From Sipunculus nudus (taxonomy: Eukaryota; Annelida; Sipuncula; Golfingiida; Sipunculidae), in contig CM049313.1 in the NCBI GenBank assembly GCA_026874595.1, positions 39,398,659 to 39,462,658 on the forward strand: a stretch of DNA of 64,000 nucleotides, given 5' to 3'. The notes under the pieces were generated by a model. That model ran no database searches and had not been told where the DNA came from. It was given only the letters and a program-made list of their open reading frames with translations. This document shows, piece after piece, positions 26,201 to 35,916 of the stretch. The stretch's first letter is position 1. Each line of letters begins with the position of its first letter. The position numbers and the translations under genes are program-made.

Positions 26201-29200
26201 CTGAAAAGGAAAATGGAGAATTCCTTATAGATACAAAGGAAAGGCAACCTTTTCTTTTTTTATCATTTTTATTCTTAATCCGTATGACCACAAAGTTTAC
26301 AGATTATATTATCACTGCATTTGAAAAGAAAAGTAAATGAAAAGTGGCTTAGTTTGTCATTTTTGAGATTTTTTGTCCTTATTTTGCCCATCAGAGCTAC
26401 ACTTCATGACTAATTCTTTACCAGTATCAAATTATGAACTTTGTCCATATAAAGTCCCTGGAAGTACAGTAGCTAACTGAATTAGTTGATTCATTCTTCA
26501 GCTCAATCATCAGGGTATACAAACCTTGATACCTTAACAAAATATATGTATGCAACATCCCCCACATGACGGAGATCCCTTGTAAACCCTGTCCTGTTAA
26601 TTCTAGTGTACGGTCGTCAGACACATTGGAGGAAGGGTTCATCTCATACAGAGAGTACAGGTGACCCTACTACATTCATGTTACTACTAACAGTTTACAC
26701 CTGTGCTTTGTGGCTCGTTTCAGCATTTGATGTAATTCATTGTTAACTAAGATTTGCAGGTGCTTTCAGCATTTAGTGTACAATGGTGCTTTCTTGGAAA
26801 TATATCATAGGAAAATAATGATTGTAGCAGAATTGATGGTTAGCTGGAAAATGTACATTTATTGTGACTAGACCTTTGACCTGTTACGGTTGGTTAGCAG
26901 CTTACCCTAGCTTGTGATTGACATATTCTTGATGAGTTTCTACTTTAAATTGGCTGTGGTTATCTTATTAATTAGTCAGATGTAGTGCTGCCTCTGTGTT
27001 CCTTATTCCACTTACTCACATGACAGTCTTAGGCGATATACTGTCCAGATGTTTAAGATTGGGACTTTGTAGGATCTGATTTTAATCTTCACTTGGATAT
27101 CTTAGTGGACAGGAAATTATCAGCAACTGTCAAAATTATGATATCAGCCCTGTGACTTCCTGTTTGAAAGACCCAACACACCAACCAACCAACCACAGCT
27201 ATGAAACAAGGGTGTCTCCTAGAGAGGTCTGAAGCCTGATAAAATTCCCTTGCAATCAACAGCGGTCAGTTGAGTAGAAGTGTCAGAAAGGAACTGAAGA
27301 GTGACAAGGAAAAGAGAACCTGACAACTGGGAGAAAAGAGAGCAAAGAGGAAGCAGAGAAAGCAGAGCACACCACTCAGACTTTAACTGCAGGAAGTATG
27401 GCAGAGACTGCCATATTAAATTGGGACTACTCAGCTCCCCAGACTACTCAGTCACCTCAGGCTGCCATGATAGAGTGGGACTACTCAGTCACCTCAGACA
27501 GCTGTGACAGAGTGGGACTACTCAGTCACCTGAGACTGCTGTGTCAAAGTGGGACTACTCAGTCACCTCATATTGCTGTGACAGAGTGGAACTACTTAGT
27601 CACCTCAGACTACTGTGACAGAGTTTGACTACTCAGTCACCTGAGACTGCCATGACAGAGTGAAACTACTTAGTCACCTCAGACAGACATGTCAGAGTGG
27701 GACTACTCAGTCACCTCAGACTGCCATGACAGAGTGGAACTACTTAGTCACCTCAGACGGACATGTCAAAGTGGGACTACTCAGTCACCTGAGACTGCCA
27801 TGACAGAGTGGAACTACTTAGTCACCTCAGACGGACATGTCAAAGTTGGACTACTCAGTCACCTGAGACTGCCATGACAGAGTGAAACTACTTAGTCACC
27901 TCAGACAGACATGTCAGAGTGGGACTACTCAGTCACCTCAGACTGCAATGACAGAGTGGGACTACTCAGTCACCTCAGACTGCTGTGACAAGAGTGGGAC
28001 TACTCAGTCACCTCAGATTGCTGTGACAGAGTGGGACTACTCAGTCACCTTAGACAGCTATGACAGAGTGGGACTACTCAGTCACCTCATACACTGCTTA
28101 AAAATGATTTCCAGCAATGTTTATTGTTGCCAGGATGCCTACTATATTTGGCAGTAGTCCAGCTATGAGATCACGTCCTTTACTTTTATATTATATGACA
28201 TTATTGCACAAAATGGTTGCAGCTGTTACTCATATATTTACCTTCGATCTTGAAATTCCTTGGACAACTTTAAATAAAATGCAGTTTGCTACATGATTTA
28301 GGTGAACCCTTGATGTTTGTGGCTTTGATTCATACTTCTTCTGTCATAGCAGTAGTGAGTGAATGATTTAGCTCTTAAAAAGAGGCATTACCTCAGACTA
28401 AGGCTTTTGCTGAACAGAAAGAAAACTGGGAGGATGTAGAACTGCTTAAATAGTTTCAAGGCTATTCACAGGATTGCACAGCAGGGTTACTTAGAGGTAA
28501 TATAATTTCAGGTATATAATCACAGCAGTGATGGTGTGTCTGTGTGGTCATTATTAATATCATGGATGTCAAAAAAAAAAAAAAAACATGAGTCTTGATC
28601 AAATCCATTGTTCATAGTACTGGAGGCAGATTGGTTTATGAAGAGAAAAACTTAGTCACTGTAGAATCAGGAAAAGAAGCATATTGATGATTTCAGTATA
28701 TATGTCCCATTGTGCTCGCTGATTGTGTATTGATGATTTCAGTATGCATGTCCCATTGTGCTCACTGATTGTGTATTGATGATTTCAGTATGTATGTCCC
28801 ATTGTGCTCGCTGATTGTGTATTGATGATTTCAGTATGTATATCCCATTATGCTCGCTGATTGTGTATTGATGATTTCAGTATGTATGTCCCATTGTGCT
28901 CGCTGATTGTGTATTGATGATTTCAGTATGTATGTCCCATTGTGCTGGCTGATTGTGTATTGATGATTTCAGTATGTATGTCCCATTGTGCTCACTGACT
29001 GTGTATTGATGATTTCAGTATGTATGTCCCATTGTGATCGCTTATTGTGTATTGATGATTTCAGTATGTATGTCCAATTGTGCTCACTGACTGTGTATTG
29101 ATGATTTCAGTATGTATGTCCCATTGTGCTTGCTGATTGTGTATTGATGATTTCAGTATGTATGTCCAATTGTGCTCACTGACTGTGTATTGATAATTTC

Positions 29201-32200
29201 AGTATGTATGTCCCTTTGTGCTTGCTGATTGTGTTTTGATGGTTTCAGTGTGTATGTCCAATTGTGCTCACTGACTGTGTATTGATAATTTCAGTATGTA
29301 TGTCCCATTGTGCTTGCTGATTGTGTATTGATGATTTCAGTGTGTATGTCCCATTGTGCTCACTGATTGTGTATTGATGATTTCAGTGTGTATGTCCCAT
29401 TGTGATCGCTTATTGTGTATTGATGATTTCAGTATGTAGGTCCCATTGTGCTCGCTGATTGTGTATTGATGATTTCAGTGTGTATGTCCCATTGTGCTTG
29501 CTGATTGTGTATTGATGATTTCAGTATGTATGTCCAATTGTGCTCACTGACTGTGTATTGATGATTTCAGTATGTATGTCCAATTGTGCTCACTGACTGT
29601 GTATTGATGATTTCAGTATGTATGTCCCATTGTGCTCGCTGATTGTGTATTGATGATTTCAGAATCTATGTCCCATTATGCTCGCTGAGGTGTATTGATG
29701 ATTTCAGTGCGTATGTCCCATTGTGCTCGCTGATTGTGTATTGATGATTTCAGTATGTATGTCCCATTGTGCTCACTGATTGTGTATTGATGATTTCAGA
29801 ATCTATGTCCCATTGTGCTCGCTAATTGTGTATTGATGATTTCAGTGTGTGTGTCCCATTGTGCTCGCTGATTGTGTATTGATGATTTCAGTATGTGTCC
29901 CCCATTGTGCTCAGTGATAGTGTATTGATGATTTCAGTGTGTGTGTCCCATTGTGCTCACTGACTGTGTATTGATGATTTCAGTATGTGTGTCCCATTGT
30001 GCTCAGTGATTGTGTATTGATTTCAGTGTGTATGTCCCATTGTGATCGCTTATTGTGTATTGATGATTTCAGTATGTATGTCCCATTGTGCTTGCTGATT
30101 GTGTTTTGATGATTTCAGTATGTATGTCCCATTATGCTCACTGACTGTGTATTGATGATATCAGTATGTAAGTCCCATTATGCTCGCTGATTGTGTATTG
30201 ATGATATCAGTATGTATGTCCCATTGTGCTCACTGACTGTGTATTGATGATTTCAGTGTGTATGTCCCATTATGCTCGCTGAGGTGTATTGATGATTTCA
30301 GTGTGTATGTCCCATTATGCTTGCTGATTGTGTATTGATGATTTCAGTATGTATGTCCCATTGTGATCGCTGATTGTGTATTGATGATTTCAGTATGTAT
30401 ATCCCATTGTGATCGCTGATTGTGTATTGATGATTTCAGTATGTATGTCCCATTATGCTCGTTAATTGTGTATTGATGATATCAGCATGTGTGTCCCATT
30501 ATGCTTGCTGAGGTGTATTGATGATTTCAGTGTGTATGTCCCATTGTGCTTGCTGATTGTGTATTGATGATTTCAGTATGTATGTTCCATTATGCTCGCT
30601 GATTGTGTATTGATGATTTCAGTATGTATGTCCCATTATGCTTGCTGAGGTGTATTGATGATTTCAGTGTGTATGTCCAATTGTGCTCGCTGATTGTGTA
30701 TTGATGATTTCAGTATGTATGTCCCATTGTGCTCGCTGAGGTGTATTTATGATTTCAGTGTGTATGTCCCATTGTGCTCGCTGATTGTGTATTGATGATT
30801 TCAGTATGTATGTCCCATTGTGCTGGCTGATTGTGTATTGATGATTTCAGTGTGTATGTCCCATTGTGCTCACTGATTGTGTATTGATGATTTCAGTGTG
30901 TATGTCCCATTGTGCTCGCTGATTGTGTATTGATGATTTCAGTGCGTAAGTCCCATTGTGCTGGCTGATTGTGTATTGATGATTTCAGTATGTATGTCCC
31001 ATTATGCTCACTGATTGTGTATTGATGATTTCAGTATATATGTCCCATTGTGCTCGCTGATTGTGTATTGATGATTTCAGTATGTATGTCCCATTGTGCT
31101 GGCTGATTGTGTATTGATGATTTCAGTGCATATGTCCCATTGTGCTGGCTGATTGTGTATTGATGATTTCAGTATGTATGTCCCATTATGCTGACTGATT
31201 GTGTATTGATGATTTCAGTATATATGTCCCATTGTGCTCGCTGATTGTGTATTGATGATTTCAGTATGTATGTCCCATTGTGCTGGCTGATTGTGTATTG
31301 ATGATTTCAGTATGTATGTCCCATTGTGCTGGCTGATTGTGTATTGATGATTTCAGTATGTATGTCCCATTGTGCTGGCTGATTGTGTATTGATGATTTC
31401 AGTATGTATGTCCCATTATGCTCGCTGATTGTGTATTGTTGATTTCGGTGTGTATGTCCCATTGTGCTGGCTGATTGTGTATTGTTGATTTCGGTGTGTA
31501 TGTCCCATTGTGCTCGCTGATTGTGTATTGATGATTTCAGTGTGTATGTCCTATTATGCTGGCTGATTGTGTATTGATGATTTCAGTATGTATGTCCCAT
31601 TGTGCTGGCTGACTGTGTATTGTTAATTTCAGTATGTATGTCCCATTGTGCTTGCTGATTGTGTATTGATGATTTCAGTATGTGTGTCCCATTGTGCTGG
31701 CTGATTATGTATTGATAATTTCAGTATGTATGTCCAATTGTGCTCACTGACTGTGTATTGATGATTTCAGTATGTGTCCCATTGTGCTGGCTGACTGTGT
31801 ATTGATGATTTCAGTATGTATGTCCCATTGTGCTCGCTGACTGTGTATTGATGATTTCAGTATGTATGTCCCATTGTGCTCGCTGATTGTGTATTGATGA
31901 TTTCAGTATGTATGTCCAATTGTGCTCACTGACTGTGTATTGATGATTTCAGTATGTATGTCCAATTGTGCTCGCTGACTGTGTATTGATGATTTCAGTA
32001 TGTATGTCCAATTGTGCTCGCTGATTGTGTATTGATGATTTCAGTATGTATGTCCCATTGTGCTCGCTGATTGTGTATTGATGATTTCAGTATGTATGTC
32101 CCATTGTGCTGGCTGATTGTGTATTGATGATTTCAGTATGTATGTCCCATTGTGCTCGCTGATTGTGTATTGATGATTTCAGTATGTATGTCCAGTTGTG

Positions 32201-34712
32201 CTCGCTGAGGTGTATTGATGATTTCAGTGTGTATGTCCCATTGTGCTCGCTGATTGTGTATTGATGATTTCAATATGTATGTCCCATTGTGCTCGCTGAT
32301 TGTGTATTGATGATTTCAGTATGTATGTCCAATTGTGCTCACTGACTGTGTATTGATGATTTCAGTATGTGTCCCATTGTGCTCGCTGATTGTGTATTGA
32401 TGATTTCAGTATGTATGTCCCATTGTGCTCGCTGATTGTGTATTGATGATTTCAGTATGTATGTCCAATTGTGCTCACTGTGTGTGGGTATTGATGATTT
32501 CAGTATGTGTCCCATTGTGCTGGCTGATTGTGAATTGATGATTTCAGTATGTATGTCCCATTATGCTCACTGATTGTGTATTGATGATTTCAGTATGTAT
32601 GTCCCATTGTGCTTGCTGATTGTGTATTGATGATTTCAGTATGTATGTCCCATTGTGCTCGCTGATTGTGTATTGACGATTTCAGTGTGTATGTCCCATT
32701 ATGCTGGCTGATTGTGTATTGATGATTTCAGTGTGTATGTCCCATTGTGCTGGCTGATTGTGTATTGATGATTTCAGTGTGCATGTCCCATTGTGCTCGC
32801 TGATTGTGTATTGATGATTTCAGTATGTATGTCCCATTGTGCTCAGTGATTGTGTATTGATGATTTCAGTATGTATGTCCCATTGTGCTTGCTGATTGTG
32901 TATTGATGATTTCAGTATGTATGTCCCATTGTGCTCGCTGATTGTGTATTGATGATTTCAGTATGTATGTCCCATTGTGCTCGCTGAGGTGTATTGATGA
33001 TTTCAGTGTGTATTTCCCATTGTGCTCGCTGATTGTGTATTGATGATTTCAATATGTATGTCCCATTGTGCTCGCTGATTGTGTATTGATGATTTCAGTA
33101 TGTATGTCCAATTGTGCTCACTGACTGTGTATTGATGATTTCAGTATGTGTCCCATTGTGCTCGCTGATTGTGTATTGATGATTTCAGTATGTATGTCCA
33201 ATTGTGCTCACTGACTGTGTATTGATGATTTCAGTATGTGTCCCATTGTGCTGGCTGATTGTGAATAGATGATTTCAGTATGTATGTCCCATTATGCTCA
33301 CTGATTGTGTATTGATGATTTCAGCGTGTATGTCCCATTGTGCTCGCTGATTGTGTATTGTTGATTTCAGTATGTATGTCCAATTGTGCTCGCTGACTGT
33401 GTATTGATGATTTCAGTATGTATGTCCCATTGTGCTGGCTGACTGTGTATTGATGATTTCAGTATGTATGTCCTATTGTGCTCGCTGATTGTGTATTGAT
33501 GATTTCAGTATGTATGTCCAATTGTGCTGGCTGACTGTGTATTGATGATTTCAGTATGTATGTCCCATTGTGCTGGCTGACTGTGTATTGATGATTTCAG
33601 TATGTATGTCCCATTGTGCTGGCTGATTGTGTATTGATGATTTCAGTATGTATGTCCAATTGTGCTTGCTGACTGTGCAGTAAGCAGAGTACTTGTCAAG
33701 GGATAGAATTTCAGTCAGTGAAACAGAAATAGCTTTGAGGGAAAGTTTTTTTTCTCTGGAAACCATAAGATATCAAGCAATACATTATCCTCTGGTTGTC
33801 CAGGGGTCAGTAATTTCTTCATGCATAATCTATTTATGAGGACAACAGTACTGGAATTAAACAGAAAACAAGTCCCAGGTTTCACTGGACCATGTTGAAG
33901 TTTCTTTTGTTTTTTGGTGACAATATGTGCTTTATTAAAAAGCCTGGTATTTTGCATGGCCATTGATTGAGGCCCTTTGTTACTATATATATTTTAATAC
34001 ATTCATTTATTATACATTTGTATATACCTGCTTTTTTGGGCTTGGTGCTTGTGCCTTGTTCAGGCGTTTACGCAGGCTACAGCTAATGCCTGCAATGCCC
34101 AGCTAAGCCATATGGCAGCATGTTTCATTAAATGCCATTATTAGTTTAAAATTGATGTATTGGATTCTTAATGGTGGGATGTGCGTGTGCATGCTTAGCA
34201 TGTGTCAGTGTATCTAGGATGTTTCAACCTGATAATTAGCCGAGTTGCAAGAAAATCATGCGCCCACACAACCAGCCCCTCAAATTCAGAAATTTTCTGC
34301 ATTTTGTAATTAAAATGCATTTTTATTTTAAACTTCCCCCTGGCCTAAAATATTCTTGAACACAAGGAGCCTCAGTATATCAAAGAAAGGATGCAAGCAT
34401 GATTTAATTGGTTTAAACAAATTTGGAGGATCCTTATTGCCATAGACACCAGTAGGATATTTATATATAGGTAGATAGATTAGATAGATAGAAATGTTAA
34501 ATATACAAAAGTTTTATTATTTTAAGCAAATATCTTATAGAAAGATGAATAATCATAAACATTCATATAATTTTTAATCTTTTTATTTTTCAGGTCACCA
34601 GTGTAGAGACCATTTCAAGCACTGCAGGTACATTGTACAGGCCCGTCTGTGTAATTACCCGTACTACAAGACACGCTGCTGTCTGTCATGCAACAGCAAC
34701 AAATACCACTAG
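6158..34712 (+). CDS. ADAMTS-like secreted glycoprotein (ADAMTSL4/THSD4-like), C-terminal part, 10 exons
   Basis: Exons 6158-6362, 12418-12596, 15540-16137, 16759-16885, 17415-17622, 19471-19641, 20427-20576, 24850-25032, 25701-25848 and 34594-34712 join without a frame break to 2088 bases (695 residues plus stop). Order: end of ADAMTS Cys-rich domain ([10 protein letters not shown], residues about 16-25), spacer ([20 protein letters not shown]), a Pro/Arg/Tyr-rich linker (about 150-305), six thrombospondin type-1 repeats (about 308-655) and a six-cysteine PLAC domain just before the stop. No metalloprotease exon is visible. A linker after the spacer followed by six repeats and PLAC recalls ADAMTSL4 and THSD4 (ADAMTSL6), extracellular proteins associated with fibrillin microfibrils in vertebrates. 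Papilin or a true ADAMTS protease cannot be excluded because the N-terminus is missing. The introns carry most of the repeats in this window. The downstream neighbour, PSMA4, is convergent. Confidence 0.92.
6778..7271. repeat. 32-bp minisatellite with splice-acceptor-like units
   Basis: About 15 degenerate copies of a 32-bp unit (cactccttggcattctcc followed by tctcagtatctgct). Each unit carries a pyrimidine stretch ending in CAG on the sense strand of the host gene, resembling a 3' splice site. The 32-bp period rotates frames, so the Ser/Leu/His-rich translations are not coding. Confidence 0.88.
9788..10107 (-). mobile_element. tRNA-derived SINE-like element with flanking direct repeat
   Basis: On the - strand an A-box-like sequence (TAGCGAAGCTG, 9877-9887) is followed after about 32 bases by a B box (GGTTCGAATCC, 9834-9844). 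This is RNA polymerase III promoter spacing as in a tRNA. No acceptor-stem pairing is evident, so I do not call a functional tRNA. The phrase gttatgaagacaaattgtt is found at 9788 and again near 10066, each time leading into ggaaaatactgggttgat. This suggests two tandem or nested copies of one element. Confidence 0.6.
10440..10620 (+). mobile_element. Possible second SINE
   Basis: The segment gacccggggttggatctcc resembles a degenerate B box followed by a conserved-looking non-coding block (catccagggtcattggtt). No convincing A box or tail was found. It may be an old SINE; the call is weak. Confidence 0.35.
12418..12596 (+). CDS. ADAMTS-like exon: spacer
   Basis: Acceptor ttttcag, donor ATG|GTATGT. 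One base carried over completes Ala, giving [13 protein letters not shown] through [11 protein letters not shown] to QDVDIM. The NGxYxLNG...GxxxxAGTxFxY pattern is the core of the ADAMTS/ADAMTSL spacer. The exon ends in phase 0. Confidence 0.93.
13622..14076. mobile_element. hAT-like MITE (about 455 bp)
   Basis: The left end reads TAGTGTTGGGAGT and the reverse complement of the right end reads TAGTGTTGGGGAT; the inner parts are rich in ATCGAT/ATAATC words on both sides. The eight bases outside each end (gtgtgtag and ctgtgttg) match at six positions, consistent with an aged 8-bp target duplication typical of hAT elements. No transposase is encoded. Confidence 0.6.
15078..15512 (+). mobile_element. 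Unclassified interspersed repeat flanked by ggcgggggcat
   Basis: The motif gcgggggcat occurs at both ends (about 15080 and 15472). Inside, a segment starting tgtac(a/g)gactttttt and containing cgcaatgcctgcagat is duplicated with a 145-bp period (15146 and 15291). Its right edge (catctagttttaac) lies 27 bases from the coding exon at 15540, so the element borders or supplies the branch-point region of that acceptor. Superfamily unknown. Confidence 0.6.
15540..16137 (+). CDS. ADAMTS-like exon: spacer end, Pro/Arg/Tyr-rich linker, start of TSR1
   Basis: Acceptor caattccag, donor GGAG|GTAGGA. It opens with [16 protein letters not shown], matching the end of the spacer (E/Q-x-N-x-G-x-x-Y-x-Y). About 150 residues of basic, Pro-, Tyr-, Gln- and Gly-rich linker follow without cysteine. 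The exon closes with [12 protein letters not shown], the start of a thrombospondin type-1 repeat carrying an O-fucosylation-type motif. At 598 bp it is the longest exon here and visibly richer in G and C than the introns. It ends in phase 1. Confidence 0.93.
16138..16758 (+). other. Intron of ADAMTS-like gene
   Basis: A 621-bp AT-rich intron. I see nothing in it beyond the splice sites (GTAGGA; tattgtag). Confidence 0.8.
16759..16885 (+). CDS. ADAMTS-like exon: TSR1 remainder
   Basis: Completes TSR1 with [13 protein letters not shown] through [10 protein letters not shown] to ACNQRPCPP. The spacing of CxR, NC...KPP and CNxxxCP is typical of ADAMTS-family repeats. The first base completes a Gly codon and the exon ends after two bases of a Gly codon (phase 2, donor GG|GTAATC). 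Confidence 0.92.
16886..17414 (+). other. Intron with decayed exon-start duplicate
   Basis: A 529-bp intron. Positions 17295-17376 are an imperfect copy of 17377-17458, which spans the intron end and the start of the next exon. The copy has lost the acceptor AG (cttacatt instead of cttacagtt). Confidence 0.85.
17295..17376 (+). pseudogene. Ghost copy of an intron end plus exon start (pseudo-exon)
   Basis: An 82-bp tandem duplicate of 17377-17458. Its exon part would read [13 protein letters not shown] against [13 protein letters not shown] in the real exon, so a conserved cysteine has become Phe. A missing base changes CAG|T to CAT and removes the acceptor. It has no donor of its own. I read it as non-functional. 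Confidence 0.8.
17415..17622 (+). CDS. ADAMTS-like exon: TSR2 and start of TSR3
   Basis: Acceptor cttacag, donor CGG|GTGAGA. One base completes Gly, then [16 protein letters not shown] begins TSR2, which closes at GCNRDNPC. The exon ends [10 protein letters not shown], the tryptophan strand of TSR3, in phase 0. CSTTCDTG fits the C-x-x-S/T-C-x-x-G O-fucose motif. Confidence 0.93.
17905..18115 (+). repeat. Dispersed repeat, copy 1
   Basis: Shares wording with 21115-21310 in the same orientation: the stretches ggaccccc-a-atataaacatg, atataaacaaa, gcctgtg, ttttctggcctatttt and aaaggaattacctttgttta align in order. Class unknown. Confidence 0.6.
18215..19308. mobile_element. Non-autonomous TIR DNA transposon (about 1.1 kb)
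   Basis: The left terminus CCGTATTTATTCTAATTTGG and the reverse complement of the right terminus CCGTATTTATTCCAGTTTGG match over about 25 bases with three differences. TA flanks both ends (18213-18214 and 19309-19310). A subterminal motif close to GGTCGAGAAATTAGAGG occurs near both ends (about 18265, 18312, 19217 and 19267) and could be a transposase-binding repeat. The interior is more CpG-rich than the surrounding intron and codes for nothing I recognise. Confidence 0.72.
19471..19641 (+). CDS. ADAMTS-like exon: TSR3 core and start of TSR4
   Basis: Acceptor tatcttacag, donor GAG|GTGAGT, phase 0 at both ends. Reads [14 protein letters not shown] through [11 protein letters not shown] and CDMGSC to [11 protein letters not shown]. 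The sequon N-Q-T lies in [15 protein letters not shown] has Gln where O-fucosylation needs Ser/Thr. Confidence 0.93.
19642..20426 (+). other. Intron with 17-bp minisatellite
   Basis: A 785-bp intron; the repeat at 19951-20240 occupies its centre. Nothing else recognised. Confidence 0.8.
19951..20240. repeat. 17-bp minisatellite (cctctctattacagaca)
   Basis: Roughly 15 degenerate copies of cctctctattacagaca. Each has a pyrimidine run then ttacag on the sense strand, again resembling a 3' splice site. The array ends about 190 bases before the true acceptor at 20426. Confidence 0.85.
20427..20576 (+). CDS. ADAMTS-like exon: TSR4 core and start of TSR5
   Basis: Acceptor ttgcag, donor AAG|GTTTGT, phase 0 at both ends (50 codons). 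Reads [14 protein letters not shown] through CTANRC and QPCKNDIPC to [18 protein letters not shown] lacks the O-fucose acceptor residue (Glu in its place). Confidence 0.93.
21115..21310 (+). repeat. Dispersed repeat, copy 2
   Basis: Direct-orientation relative of 17905-18115 (shared gacccccacatataataaac, ttttctggcctatttt, aaaggaattacctttagtt). Class unknown. Confidence 0.6.
21572..24665 (+). mobile_element. 3.1-kb interspersed element, palindrome-ended, copy A
   Basis: The left end is a 29-base near-perfect hairpin (21580-21608): AGCTCAG-C-TGACT, loop ATA, AGTCA-T-CTGAGCT. A CCGT-rich stretch follows. The right end carries the 12-bp palindrome GACCCATGGGTC (24644-24655). The whole unit is present in reverse orientation at 40503-43640. 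Internal blocks repeat (22165-22450 and 22875-23360), a CT microsatellite fills about 23119-23300, and a 17-C tract sits at 23808-23824. No transposase or reverse transcriptase was recognised, so it is non-autonomous or decayed; superfamily undecided. Confidence 0.75.
23119..23300. repeat. CT microsatellite
   Basis: Near-continuous (CT)n with short interruptions, inside the 3.1-kb element. The Ser/Leu-rich and Arg/Glu-rich translations across it are artefacts of the repeat. Confidence 0.95.
24850..25032 (+). CDS. ADAMTS-like exon: TSR5 core and start of TSR6
   Basis: Acceptor attttacag, donor CAG|GTACTC, phase 0 at both ends (61 codons). Reads [14 protein letters not shown] through [11 protein letters not shown] and QPCSQPDC to [18 protein letters not shown] keeps the O-fucose motif. 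Confidence 0.93.
25033..25700 (+). other. Intron of ADAMTS-like gene
   Basis: A 668-bp AT-rich intron; I see nothing in it besides its splice sites. Confidence 0.8.
25701..25848 (+). CDS. ADAMTS-like exon: TSR6 core
   Basis: Acceptor tttattacag, donor CCAG|GTAAGA. Reads [15 protein letters not shown] through [13 protein letters not shown] to LPCPRRNP and ends in phase 1. CSRTCNTG fits the O-fucose motif. This is the last thrombospondin repeat before PLAC. Confidence 0.93.
27421..28097. repeat. 37-bp minisatellite
   Basis: About 18 copies of a 37-bp unit, for example gacagagtgggactactcag then tcacctcagactgctgt. Variants alternate (gggactactcag and gaactacttag; ctgctgt and cagacat), giving a partly dimeric 74-bp order. 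Because 37 is not divisible by 3, translations cycle through three peptides; this is not coding. Confidence 0.92.
28681..33678. repeat. 46-bp minisatellite, about 108 units (5.0 kb)
   Basis: Unit attgatgatttcagtatgta then tgtcccattgtgctcgctga then ttgtgt. Variants include cccatt/ccaatt, ctcgctgatt/ctcactgact/ctggctgatt, a 4-base deletion (cagtatgtgtccc) and a short form (gctgaggtgtattg). A block marked by ctgagg, caatatg and gaattgatg variants near 32201 recurs near 32980, a 779-bp (about 17-unit) higher-order duplication. Stop codons (tgatga) interrupt the frames. It lies wholly inside the last intron. Confidence 0.96.
34594..34712 (+). CDS. ADAMTS-like terminal exon: PLAC domain and stop
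   Basis: Acceptor tatttttcag. One base carried over completes Gly, then [32 protein letters not shown] and NSNKYH, stop TAG at 34710-34712. The six cysteines and the V-Q-x-R-x-C / Y-Y-x-x-x-C-C-x-x-C pattern identify the PLAC (protease and lacunin) domain that ends ADAMTSL proteins and papilin. Confidence 0.95.
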
Positions 34713-35889
34713 AGGGCCCTATGACCATTTGTCTTTCACGGCATCATTTACTGCATTTTATACATGGCAATCAGGCTGTCACCATGGAGACTCCCTGACA
34801 ACACATCAGCAGAGACTAAACAAGCATTGTGTTATGGAAATATGCAAATAACAATCCCATGTGACAAATCACATGATGTTGCCTTTTGTCTTATGCATGT
34901 ACATAATTACATTGAATGGAGACTTCGGAAGCTGGACTGTTAACTGACAATGGGCCTTTTCTTAATGAAAGGCCGGCAAATGTGTTTAACTGACAGAGAT
35001 GCCAGAATAGTGTATCCCAACACAGACATGTCATCTCTCAAACTGATCAAATCCTGTACGTTGTACTTCAGATAATTCAGAATAGCCTCATGTCAGTGCA
35101 TTGTATTGTACAAGTTATATTTTATGTACTTTACATTTAATTTTACACTGGCGTAGCTGTGTTAAAGATTTATTTATTGCATGTACGTGTGTCTATAATG
35201 GATTTAAGCAATCACCACGTATACATAAACTTGCATGCAGATAATCAGGTGATCTGTTCATGTGTTTGTTAGGACATTAAGGTCTGATGACTCCGCTGGA
35301 AGACTTATGGAGAATCACAGATGTTTGCAGCAAATTATGGCTTACTTTTGGCAGAACGGGTTCAGATACCTAGATGTTTTTTGTTGCGAGGATATAATCT
35401 TTATGTGTTGTTATTAATGTTGTCTGACCTGGACCAGAACTGAACATTCTATGGTAACTTAAAAGGTGATAGAATGCTAGGGTCTGTTAATAAGTTTTTG
35501 TGTACAGAGCTAGAGAATGAACTGTAAACCTAATAAATAACACAGGTTTATTATCTAATTATAGGAATTATATCTTCACACAAACCAAATTGTCCTTTAA
35601 GTGGTCAATAGTTACATGTCTGTTTGGACACCATTGACCCAGATAGCAGATAAACATATTAGTTTCAGTTGTATGATGCAGGTGGCAGCACAGGTTATTG
35701 CCTGCAGAGACATTATTTACAACCTGTGATCAGTTTGAGGGTATTTATTGTAAAATTACATAATGCACAATCAAACAGATTGTCTTGGTGCTTTAAAATC
35801 AACAATAAACCTCGTATTGGTAAGTTCATGTGTAATAATTACAACAATGTGAAAGACTGCAAACATTGGCTTTAATGGTAACCTGTAGC

Positions 35890-35916
35890 GGGGGGGGGGG
35901 GGGGGGGGGGGGGGGG
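35890..35916. repeat. Poly(G) tract, 27 G
   Basis: Uninterrupted run of 27 G on the + strand about 1.2 kb past the ADAMTS-like stop. A shorter run (13 G, after a GT repeat) lies at 36071-36083. Such tracts are prone to assembly and sequencing length error. Confidence 0.9.

Larger units (their letters stand above)
25849..34593 (+). other. Last intron of ADAMTS-like gene (8.7 kb)
   Basis: Dominated by two minisatellites, 27421-28097 and 28681-33678, which make up about two thirds of it. The remainder is AT-rich with no recognised exon. Confidence 0.85.

Noticed and set aside
27398-28157. Apparent repeat protein (EWDYSVTSD-type) on +
   Set aside because: The 37-bp unit rotates frames, so the three peptide types are one DNA repeat read in three phases.
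28681-33678. CRISPR array
   Set aside because: Units are contiguous near-identical 46-mers without unique spacers, in an animal intron.
6158-34712. Calling the gene a true ADAMTS protease
   Set aside because: No metalloprotease or disintegrin exon is in the window; the linker and run of repeats plus PLAC fit ADAMTS-like proteins better. This is still open because the 5' end is missing.
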